From Anaerolineae bacterium (GTDB lineage Bacteria > Chloroflexota > Anaerolineae > UBA4142): DNA of 8,628 bases. The stretch is taken from NCBI GenBank assembly GCA_026417715.1, contig JAOACU010000118.1, positions 1 through 8,628 of the forward strand, read 5' to 3'. The notes under the pieces were generated by a model. It was not told the origin of the DNA, made no database searches, and was given only the letters and a program-made list of their open reading frames with translations. A program made the position numbers and the translations under genes. Positions 1 through 5,835 of this stretch are shown here, in pieces. The stretch's first letter is position 1. Each line of letters begins with the position of its first letter.

Positions 1-315
1 CTTTTGCGTTATGTGCCACTCTTGCCACTGGTGAGTTCACGCGTTCACCCCGGCTTTGCCTATCCGTCGGGTCATGCTTTGCGCACAGTGTTTTTGGGAA
101 TCGTGTTCGCGGAAATGTTGGTGACGAGTCGTTGGTCACGCGCGACCAAAATCGTGCTAGGCGTGTTGTTGGTGCTTGCCGAGATCGCGATGCTCGTCAG
201 CCGTGTCTATCTTGCCGAACACTGGTTCACCGATGTTGTTGGAGGCGCGTTGCTGGGCGCGGCGAGCGCGCTGGTTGTCTTGAGCATACACCCCAAAACG
301 CAAGGTGTGCTATAA
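1..315 (+). CDS. PAP2-family (phosphatidic acid phosphatase type 2) protein, 3' part
   Basis: This is the C-terminal ~104 residues of a PAP2-superfamily phosphatase; the frame is open to the left edge, so the 5' end is missing. Two of the three phosphatase motifs are visible. PSGH is at bases 64-75, and SRVYLAEHWFTD, matching the SRxxxxxHxxxD motif with its nucleophilic His and partner Asp, is at 199-234. Hydrophobic stretches between and after them look like membrane helices. Family members dephosphorylate lipid phosphates such as undecaprenyl pyrophosphate or phosphatidic acid at the membrane. The substrate here cannot be told. The TAA stop at 313-315 ends one base before the favoured start of the next gene, a glycosyltransferase, so the two are probably co-transcribed and may share a lipid-linked glycan pathway (inference). 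Confidence 0.88.
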   Translation, partial: LLRYVPLLPLVSSRVHPGFAYPSGHALRTVFLGIVFAEMLVTSRWSRATKIVLGVLLVLAEIAMLVSRVYLAEHWFTDVVGGALLGAASALVVLSIHPKTQGVL

Positions 316-316
316 T

Positions 317-1336
317 GTGCCTGTGACCGTCTCGCTCATCTTCACCGTCAAGAACGAAGCCGAGGCGTTGCCACGCCTACTCGATTCGATTGCCACGCAG
401 ACGCGCGCGCCCGACGAAATCATCGTCGTAGATGGCGGCTCGACCGATGCGACGCTCGATGTGTTGTACGAACGCGCACACACGTTGCCGATGCGCATCA
501 TCAGCGCGCCCGGTGCAAACATTTCACAGGGACGCAACATTGCGATTCGTGCCGCGCGCGGCGACATCATTTGCGCCACCGATGCTGGCGTGCGGCTTGA
601 TCCAAATTGGCTAGCGGAACTGCTTGCGCCGTTTGACCGACGACCGAAGACGGAAGACGGAAAAACTTGGATCGGCGGTCAGCGGTCAGCGGTCGTTGAT
701 GTGGTTTCGGGATTTTTCATCCCCGATCCGCACAGCGCCTTCGAGACCGCGCTGGCGGCGACCACTTTGCCGGTGTTGCGCGATATTCACCCCGAAAAGT
801 TTTTGCCTTCGTCGCGCTCGGTCGCGTTTCGCAAAGCGGCGTGGGAACACGTCGGCGGTTATCCCGAATGGCTCGACTTTTGCGAAGACTTGATTTTCGA
901 TTTCGCGCTACGGCGCGCTAGTTTTCGTTTCGTGTTTGCACCGCGCGCAGTCGTTTATTTTCGTCCACGTCCAAACTTGCTTGCGTTCTTCAGGCAGTAC
1001 TATCAGTACGCGAGCGGCGATGGCAAAGCGAACTTGTGGTTGCTACGTCACATCATTCGCTATACCACGTATCTGATTGCGTTGCCACTCACGTTTGCAC
1101 TTTTGGCTTTTGGATTTTGGCACTTGGGTTTGGGCATTTTGATTTTCGGAGCGTTCGGAATGTTTTTCACACCCTACCGACGCCTACTCCCGATGTTGCG
1201 TGATTTTTCGTGGCGCGATCGTCTTGTCGCGCTGGCGTGGGTGCCAATCATTCGCATCACCGGTGACGTTGCCAAGATGATCGGCTATCCTGTGGGCGTG
1301 GTGTGGCGCTGGAAACATCGGAAAGGAGCGCGATGA
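317..1336 (+). CDS. Family 2 glycosyltransferase with C-terminal membrane segments
   Basis: GT-A fold glycosyltransferase, family 2. From a GTG at 317 it has 339 residues. N-terminal VSLIFTVKNEAEALPRLLDS, then IIVVDGGSTDAT (nucleotide-sugar binding) and ATDAGVRLDPNWL (DxD-like metal region, about residues 87-99), followed by the acceptor-side segment with GGYPEWLDFCEDLIFDF (about 180-196). Two or three hydrophobic segments near residues 248-286 suggest membrane attachment. Expected role: sugar transfer to a lipid or polysaccharide on the inner face of the membrane; donor and acceptor are unknown. The frame opens at GTG 305; GTG 317 and GTG 323 are alternatives, and 317 is preferred because AAGG (302-305) lies 11 bases before it and it avoids overlap with the PAP2 gene. 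Oddity: residues 107-128 are encoded by heptamer-repeat DNA (see repeat at 635-695). The stop overlaps the next start by 4 bases (ATGA). Confidence 0.92.
   Translation: MPVTVSLIFTVKNEAEALPRLLDSIATQTRAPDEIIVVDGGSTDATLDVLYERAHTLPMRIISAPGANISQGRNIAIRAARGDIICATDAGVRLDPNWLAELLAPFDRRPKTEDGKTWIGGQRSAVVDVVSGFFIPDPHSAFETALAATTLPVLRDIHPEKFLPSSRSVAFRKAAWEHVGGYPEWLDFCEDLIFDFALRRASFRFVFAPRAVVYFRPRPNLLAFFRQYYQYASGDGKANLWLLRHIIRYTTYLIALPLTFALLAFGFWHLGLGILIFGAFGMFFTPYRRLLPMLRDFSWRDRLVALAWVPIIRITGDVAKMIGYPVGVVWRWKHRKGAR
635..695 (+). repeat. Heptamer-repeat DNA inside the glycosyltransferase gene
   Basis: Four tandem heptamers (GACCGAC, GACCGAA, GACGGAA, GACGGAA) occupy 635-662, followed after a short spacer by CGGTCAG, CGGTCAG and CGGTCG at 676-695. 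The whole stretch is read in frame and encodes a charged, low-complexity segment between APF and VSGFFIPDP of the glycosyltransferase. The unit length of 7 matches the arrays at 5186-5255 and 8143-8185. Confidence 0.75.
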
Positions 1337-2370
1337 CAACGGCGTATCTCTACTCACCGCTCTTTTTGGAACATCAAGAGTACGGGCATCCCGAATCGCC
1401 AGAACGTTTGAACGCGATTCTGCGCGCGCTCGACGAAACTGGCGTGCGCGCGCGTCTTGTGCCCATCGAACCGACACCGGCGACTGAAGCGCACATCGAG
1501 TCGGTGCACACGCGCGAACATTTGGCGCGCGTCAAGCAACTCGTTGCGCGCGGCGGTGGGCATTTCGATCCCGACACGTATACGAACGAATCCACACTCG
1601 ACGCGGCATTGCTAGCGGCGGGTGCACTCGTGCGCGCGGTGGATGCGGTGATGATCGGCGAAGTGGACAATGCGTTTGCGTTGGTGCGTCCGCCGGGGCA
1701 TCACGCCACGCGCACGCGCGCGATGGGTTTTTGCATCTTCAACAACGTTGCGATTGCCGCGCAACACGCGCTCGACGCGCATCGTCTTGAACGCGTGTTG
1801 ATCGTGGATTACGATGTGCATCACGGCAACGGCACGCAAGACATTTTTTACGATTCCGCGCGCGTGTTGTATTTTTCGACGCATCAGTATCCGCACTATC
1901 CCGGCACCGGCGATTGGCGCGAAATCGGCAAGGGTGAAGGATCGGGATACACGGTGAATGTGCCGTTGCCAACGGGTGTGGGTGATCGCGGCTTTCAGTA
2001 CATCTTCGACGAATTGCTGACTCCGATTGCCGAACGCTATTGTCCGCAATTGATTCTCGTATCGGCAGGGTACGATGCGCATTGGAGCGATCCGCTGGCG
2101 ATGGAAAATCTCACGGTTGCGGGCTATGGCGCGCTTGCGCGCACACTCGTCGCACTTGCGCGCGATGTGTGCGCGGGTCGAATCGTGTTTACATTGGAAG
2201 GCGGCTATCACTTGCCCGCGCTCGCGCATAGCGTTGTGGCTACCTTCCACGCTTTGCTTGGTGATGATGACATTCCCGATCCACTTGGCGCATCGCCGCA
2301 TCAAGAGTACGCACTCGAAGCAGTGCGTCGTTACGTCGAACATCTCAAGGGTGTGCACAACTTGGTGTGA
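1333..2370 (+). CDS. Histone deacetylase family protein (AcuC / HDAC class II type)
   Basis: Complete 345-residue arginase/deacetylase-fold hydrolase. ATG 1333 is chosen because AAAGGAG (1322-1328) lies 4 bases upstream and it overlaps the preceding stop as ATGA; the longer GTG 1303 frame is unlikely. The family removes acyl groups from lysines, polyamines or related amides using one zinc ion. Seen: GHPESPERLNAIL near residues 18-30; RPPGHHATR with the catalytic His pair H123-H124; VDYDVHHGNGTQ with zinc ligands D161 and H163; SAGYDAHWSDPL with the third ligand D248; LEGGY with catalytic Tyr 292. All active-site residues are present, so the enzyme should be active. Bacterial members are often labelled acetoin utilization protein AcuC or acetylpolyamine amidohydrolase, but the substrate here is unresolved. 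The 4-base overlap indicates translational coupling to the glycosyltransferase. Confidence 0.95.
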   Translation: MTTAYLYSPLFLEHQEYGHPESPERLNAILRALDETGVRARLVPIEPTPATEAHIESVHTREHLARVKQLVARGGGHFDPDTYTNESTLDAALLAAGALVRAVDAVMIGEVDNAFALVRPPGHHATRTRAMGFCIFNNVAIAAQHALDAHRLERVLIVDYDVHHGNGTQDIFYDSARVLYFSTHQYPHYPGTGDWREIGKGEGSGYTVNVPLPTGVGDRGFQYIFDELLTPIAERYCPQLILVSAGYDAHWSDPLAMENLTVAGYGALARTLVALARDVCAGRIVFTLEGGYHLPALAHSVVATFHALLGDDDIPDPLGASPHQEYALEAVRRYVEHLKGVHNLV

Positions 2371-2399
2371 TTGACTATTTTGCAAAAACAAGGCATAAT
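2371..2399 (+). promoter_or_regulatory. Sigma70-like promoter for the TPR-ndk unit
   Basis: TTGACT (2371-2376) and CATAAT (2394-2399) are each 5/6 matches to the -35 and -10 consensus and are separated by exactly 17 bases. The -35 begins directly after the deacetylase stop codon. Transcription would start near 2405-2406, giving a very short leader. AGAGG (2406-2410) is a ribosome binding site 6 bases before GTG 2417. Confidence 0.75.
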
Positions 2400-2416
2400 A
2401 CAGCCAGAGGTCAAGC

Positions 2417-4666
2417 GTGGACGATCAAGTAGCGCTCACGGCGTATAGTGACGAAATCCGTGCCCTGATTCGGAACGATCGCAACGACGAAGCCATTGCG
2501 ATTGGCAAACACATTCTCCGCTACTATCCCAAGTATGTGGAGGTGTATGAGCATCTGGGGCAGGCATTTTTGGAAAAGGGCAGACACGAGGATGCCAAAG
2601 AGTTGTTCCGTCGCGTCCTAAGTGCCGACCCCGAAAACATCATTGCGTACGTCGGCTTGGCGATTCTCCTGGAGCAAGAGCAATTGATTGCCGAGGCGGT
2701 GTGGCATATGGAACGCGCCTATGAACTTTCGCCCGACAATCCCGAATTGCATCAAGAGTTGCATCGTCTCTATCACGAATTGGATGGGCGTCCACGCGCG
2801 CGCCTCAAGTTGACCCCTGGCGCGCTGGCGCGCTTGCATCTTCAAGAAGGATTGTTCACCCAAGCGATTCAAGAGTTGAATGCGATTGTCAGCGCGGATG
2901 GCAGACGTTTCGATGCACACGTCGCATTGGCACAAGCCCTGTGGCAAGCCGGGCAAATGCGTCCCGCTGCCGAAGCCGCGCAAACGATCCTCAAGACGTT
3001 GCCCTACTGCCTCAAAGCGAACTTGATTTTGGGTACGGTGTGGAAAGAAATCGGTCTAGCAGAGAGCGAGCAGTACTTGCAGCGCGCGCAAGAACTCGAT
3101 CCGACCAATCGAGTGGCGAATCAAATTTTTGGTGCGCGCTCACCCTTGCCACTGGCTGAACCACGCGTGCCGCGCTATGTCGAAACAGCACCCGTCGCGG
3201 CGCCAGTCGAACCTGCGATTACTGAACCTGTCGTCGAGATACCAAGCATCGTAGAGACACCCATCGCGCCAGCCGAAACTGCCCTGCCACCTTGGCTTGC
3301 CACACCGAGCCAAGAAGTCGAAATTCCGCGTCCTTCGGTCGCCGAAGCACCAACAGAATTTCTCGAAGAAGAACCTCAACCCGAACCGATGGGCGAAGTG
3401 CCCGATTGGTTGGCGCGCTTGCGCGAAACCGCCGAACCTCCTGCACCGACCGTCGAAACCGAAGGCGCGTTGCCATCTTGGCTGCCGACAGAAACCCAAG
3501 CCCCAGAGTTCCAGCCACCGGTTGCGCCAAAAGAAGCCGAGTCTGCCTTACCCCCTTGGCTCGCGGAGATCGCGCGCGAAGAGCCAACGGCGTTGCCATC
3601 AACACCGACAGAAAAGCCGGCGTGGTTCGATCAACTTGAACCACCAGCCGACGAAACACGCGCGCCGGCGCGCGAGGAGGAACTGCCACCTTGGTTAGCG
3701 CAACCGACGCCTGAAGCACCGCGCGCGGAAGAACTTCCACCTTGGTTAGCGAAACCTACGCCCACTGAAGCCCCGCGCGCGGAAATCCCGCGCGTCGAAA
3801 CACCCGAACGCGCAGAAGAACTTCCCTCTTGGTTGGCGCAACCTACCCCTGAAACCCCGCGCGCCGAAATGCCGCGCGTCGAAGCGCCGGAACGTGCTGA
3901 GGAATTGCCGCCTTGGTTGGCACAACCCACGCCCACTGTCGAGCCGCCGCGCGCGCAAGCACCTGAACGCGCAGAAGAACTGCCGCCGTGGATGGCACAA
4001 CCCACGCCTACCGAAGAACCACGCGAACAAGCACCTGCACGCGCCGAAGAAACGCCAGCGTGGTGGAGTCAACTCGCCCAACCGACTGAACCGCCGCGCG
4101 AACGAGTGCCCGCGCGCGCCGAAGAAACACCACGTGAAGCACCTGTGCAGGCAGAAGAACTACCAGCGTGGTTGGCACAGCCAACCCCTACGCCTGAACC
4201 ACCGCGCCGCGAGGAGGTGCCTGCGCGCGAAGAACCTGCGTGGATGACACCCCCCACACCCACAACTGAACCACCACGCGCAGAAACGCCGGCGCCCGCG
4301 GAGGAATTGCCACCCAGTCGTCCCACCACACCACCAACGCCCGAGGTGGAAAAAGCGCGTCCTGCCGCTCCACGTGCACCCACGCGGAAAGCCAAACCCT
4401 CGGTGCGTGGCGAGTCGCATCTGCTTTTGGCGCGTGCGTATCGCGATGCCAATCAAATCGCCGAAGCGTTGCGCGAGTACGATCTCGTCGTCCAAAAAGC
4501 CCCGCGCCTCGTCAAAGAAGTGATTGCCGATTTGGAGGTGCTTGCCAAGCGTCCTGGCGTCCCGCTCGAAGTGCATCGCATTTTGGGCGATGCGTACACG
4601 CGTGCGGATCGGTTAGCGGAAGCACTCGCCGAGTATCGCCTGGTACTCGAACGCGTCTCATCATAG
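2417..4666 (+). CDS. TPR protein with Pro/Glu-rich linker of repeated PxWL motifs
   Basis: A 749-residue protein, GTG start with AGAGG 6 bases upstream. Residues ~10-240 form tetratricopeptide repeats (for example YEHLGQAFLEKGRHEDAKEL and ALAQALWQAGQMRPAAEAAQ). Residues ~241-665 are a Pro/Ala/Glu/Arg-rich, probably disordered linker containing 13 copies of a Trp motif, mostly ELPPWLAQPTP or close variants, with Trp at 293, 331, 355, 381, 403, 426, 443, 472, 500, 525, 549/550, 585 and 609. A 14th copy near 630 (ELPPSRP) has lost the Trp. Residues ~666-749 form two further TPR-like helical pairs. No signal peptide or membrane segment is visible, so it is probably cytoplasmic. TPRs bind proteins; the regularly spaced Trp motifs look like repeated docking sites on a flexible arm (inference). 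Such proteins are familiar to me from Chloroflexota but I know of no assigned function. It has its own promoter and is followed 18 bases later by ndk. Confidence 0.93.
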   Translation: MDDQVALTAYSDEIRALIRNDRNDEAIAIGKHILRYYPKYVEVYEHLGQAFLEKGRHEDAKELFRRVLSADPENIIAYVGLAILLEQEQLIAEAVWHMERAYELSPDNPELHQELHRLYHELDGRPRARLKLTPGALARLHLQEGLFTQAIQELNAIVSADGRRFDAHVALAQALWQAGQMRPAAEAAQTILKTLPYCLKANLILGTVWKEIGLAESEQYLQRAQELDPTNRVANQIFGARSPLPLAEPRVPRYVETAPVAAPVEPAITEPVVEIPSIVETPIAPAETALPPWLATPSQEVEIPRPSVAEAPTEFLEEEPQPEPMGEVPDWLARLRETAEPPAPTVETEGALPSWLPTETQAPEFQPPVAPKEAESALPPWLAEIAREEPTALPSTPTEKPAWFDQLEPPADETRAPAREEELPPWLAQPTPEAPRAEELPPWLAKPTPTEAPRAEIPRVETPERAEELPSWLAQPTPETPRAEMPRVEAPERAEELPPWLAQPTPTVEPPRAQAPERAEELPPWMAQPTPTEEPREQAPARAEETPAWWSQLAQPTEPPRERVPARAEETPREAPVQAEELPAWLAQPTPTPEPPRREEVPAREEPAWMTPPTPTTEPPRAETPAPAEELPPSRPTTPPTPEVEKARPAAPRAPTRKAKPSVRGESHLLLARAYRDANQIAEALREYDLVVQKAPRLVKEVIADLEVLAKRPGVPLEVHRILGDAYTRADRLAEALAEYRLVLERVSS
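3278..4321 (+). repeat. Coding repeat region: PxWL motif units in the TPR protein
   Basis: Degenerate tandem coding repeats. The copies between about 3680 and 4020 are the most alike, with recurring DNA such as CCACCTTGGTTAGCG and CCGCGCGCGGAA, pointing to recent unit duplication. Earlier copies (3278-3630) are more diverged and differently spaced. The final unit (about 4304-4321) is degenerate and lacks the Trp codon. Confidence 0.8.
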
Positions 4667-4684
4667 AAAACAAGGAGGATAACT

Positions 4685-5134
4685 TTGCAACAAACCCTCG
4701 TCATCATCAAGCCCGATGGAGTTCAGCGCGGCTTGGTGGGCAAGATTCTCGCGCGTTTTGAAGAGCGCGGCTTGAAAATCGTTGCACTCAAAATGATGCA
4801 GGTTAGTCGCGATTTAGCGGAAAAACATTACGCTGTGCATCAAGGTAAATTTTTTTATGAAGGTTTAGTCAATTACATCTGTTCAAGCCCCGTCGTTGTG
4901 ATGGTGTTAGAAGGGCACGAAGCCATTAGTGTCGTCCGCGCGATGGTGGGTTCGACCCGACCTTGGGAGTCTGCGCCAGGTACGATTCGCGGTGATTTTG
5001 CATTGATGGGCTTGCGTAACCTGATTCACGCGTCCGATTCGCCAGAGACCGCGCGCGACGAAATCGCCCTGTGGTTCACCCCCAACGAATTGTGCGCATA
5101 CACGCGCGAGATGGATCGTTGGATCAACGAGTAA
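4685..5134 (+). CDS. ndk: Nucleoside diphosphate kinase
   Basis: Complete 149-residue NDP kinase, the usual short bacterial length. It moves the gamma phosphate from ATP to other (d)NDPs through a phospho-histidine, in the cytoplasm, balancing nucleotide pools. Seen: the N-terminal TLVIIKPDGVQRGLVG, the PGTIRGDF segment (residues 98-105), and NLIHASDSPETA with the catalytic His at 115; the usual HGSDS appears as the common variant HASDS. The start is TTG 4685: a full AAGGAGG (4672-4678) sits 6 bases before it and no nearer alternative exists. It follows the TPR gene by 18 bases with no promoter visible between, so it is probably transcribed with it, and it ends just before a strong intrinsic terminator. 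Confidence 0.97.
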   Translation: MQQTLVIIKPDGVQRGLVGKILARFEERGLKIVALKMMQVSRDLAEKHYAVHQGKFFYEGLVNYICSSPVVVMVLEGHEAISVVRAMVGSTRPWESAPGTIRGDFALMGLRNLIHASDSPETARDEIALWFTPNELCAYTREMDRWINE

Positions 5135-5150
5135 AACCCTCTCCGAAACG

Positions 5151-5184
5151 AAGACGACGCGGTTACTCCCGCGTCGTTTTCATT
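5151..5184 (+). terminator. Intrinsic terminator after ndk
   Basis: ACGACGCGG (5154-5162) pairs perfectly with CCGCGTCGT (5169-5177) around a 6-base loop, TTACTC. The right arm runs into TTTTCATTT. The stem can extend by A-T, A-T and G-U pairs to 5151/5180. It starts 16 bases after the ndk stop. Confidence 0.9.
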
Positions 5185-5185
5185 T

Positions 5186-5255
5186 CGTATCACGTATTAC
5201 GTATTGCGTATCACGTATTGCGTATCACGTATTATGCACTACGCACTACGCAATA
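5186..5255. repeat. Ten tandem heptamers between ndk and rsfS
   Basis: Uninterrupted array of ten 7-base units: CGTATCA, CGTATTA, CGTATTG, CGTATCA, CGTATTG, CGTATCA, CGTATTA, TGCACTA, CGCACTA, CGCAATA. It fills the gap between the ndk terminator and the rsfS stop codon (5258-5260). A reading frame through it exists but its periodic peptide is an artefact of the repeat. Function unknown; there are no spacers, so it is not a CRISPR array. Confidence 0.9.
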
Positions 5256-5257
5256 TC

Positions 5258-5602
5258 TCACTGTATCCGCACCACCACCGGCGCGTGCGCCCACACTTCT
5301 TCCAGCCGATAGTAATCACGTAGCGCGGTGCTAAAGAGATGCACCACCACGCCGTTGTAATCCAACAACATCCAACCCGAATCGGGAGTGCCTTCGATGC
5401 CAAGTGGCAAGATGGAACGTTGTTTCAGTTGCTTGTGGATTTCATCGGCGATGGCTTGCATCTGCCGTTCATTGTTCGCGGTCGCGATAACAAAGTAATC
5501 CGCGATGAACGAGACAGGGCGCGTGTCGAGCATTAAAATATCTGCGCCTTGTTTGTCCGAAATCACATCTACAATCCAGTGAGCCAGTTCGGTCGCGTCC
5601 AG
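5258..5602 (-). CDS. rsfS: Ribosomal silencing factor RsfS (Iojap/YbeB family)
   Basis: About 114 residues in this call, in the normal size range for RsfS, which binds large-subunit protein L14 (uL14) and blocks subunit joining when nutrients are short. Seen: LDATELAHWIVDVISDKQG at the N-terminus, ADYFVIATANNERQMQAIAD in the middle, then IEGTPDSGWMLLDYNGVVVH and a C-terminal YYRLEEVW; these are the standard family landmarks. Start choice: the frame extends to GTG 5638, but a strong GGAGGT (5614-5609) lies inside that extension and sits 6 bases before CTG 5602 (3 before ATT 5605), exactly where family similarity begins. I therefore place the start at CTG 5602 with ATT 5605, TTG 5623 and GTG 5638 as alternatives. 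It is convergent with ndk, and its usual neighbour nadD is not in the window. Confidence 0.93.
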   Translation of the reverse strand: MDATELAHWIVDVISDKQGADILMLDTRPVSFIADYFVIATANNERQMQAIADEIHKQLKQRSILPLGIEGTPDSGWMLLDYNGVVVHLFSTALRDYYRLEEVWAHAPVVVRIQ

Positions 5603-5608
5603 AATTTT

Positions 5609-5614
5609 ACCTCC
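5609..5614 (-). promoter_or_regulatory. Strong ribosome binding site suggesting a non-ATG rsfS start
   Basis: GGAGGT read on the minus strand, the only good Shine-Dalgarno sequence near the rsfS 5' end. No ATG, GTG or TTG lies in frame just downstream; the codons at the right distance are ATT (5605) and CTG (5602). Confidence 0.6.
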
Positions 5615-5672
5615 GTAATGCAATAATTCTCGCCCCACATCCTAACGCGCATTGGAGCGCGGGTAGTGATCA

Positions 5673-5793
5673 AAAAGTAATGCTGAGAGTGTCATTCTGA
5701 GGCGCGCCTTGTGCGCCGAAGAATCTCTCAAAGCACTTTGCGAGACGCTTCGCTGCGCTCAGCGTGACAAATTGCATTACCAGCATTACTTTT
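5673..5793. repeat. Nested palindromic repeat element, copy A
   Basis: A perfect 13-base inverted repeat, AAAAGTAATGCTG (5673-5685) and CAGCATTACTTTT (5781-5793), encloses a 78-base core at 5691-5768. The core begins GTCATTCTGAG and ends CTCAGCGTGAC, itself an imperfect inverted pair (9 of 11). The core is closely matched by the one at 7990-8063. This copy also has a small GGCGC/GCGCC hairpin at 5701-5717. It lies between rsfS and the methyltransferase gene. No clear target duplication is seen. Confidence 0.75.
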
Positions 5794-5835
5794 GTAGCAC
5801 CACCCTCACGATGATCAATGTTCGCGACAGCGTCT

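Noticed and set aside
311..316. Perfect TATAAT just before the glycosyltransferase start
   Set aside because: No -35-like hexamer at 16-18 bases upstream (nearest TTGAGC is 25 away), and it lies across the PAP2 stop codon; probably coincidental, although leaderless expression from GTG 323 cannot be excluded.
1612..2391. 259-codon minus-strand open frame opposite the deacetylase gene
   Set aside because: Fully antisense to a gene with all catalytic motifs; its Arg/His-rich peptide is typical of antisense shadow frames in CGCG-rich DNA.
3219..4576. Several long minus-strand and alternate plus-strand frames in the PxWL region
   Set aside because: They are by-products of the repetitive Pro/Glu-rich coding sequence; their peptides are low complexity and have no family features or binding sites.
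5186..5255. Possible CRISPR array
   Set aside because: Units are 7 bases and contiguous, with no spacers and no cas genes nearby.
5071..5334. Plus-strand frame through the heptamer array with a periodic YHVLRI-like peptide
   Set aside because: The peptide merely translates the 7-base repeat and starts inside ndk and ends inside rsfS.
5673..5793. Copy A as a bidirectional intrinsic terminator
   Set aside because: The outer arms end in TTTT on both strands, but the intervening loop is about 95 bases; too long to call as a terminator from sequence alone.
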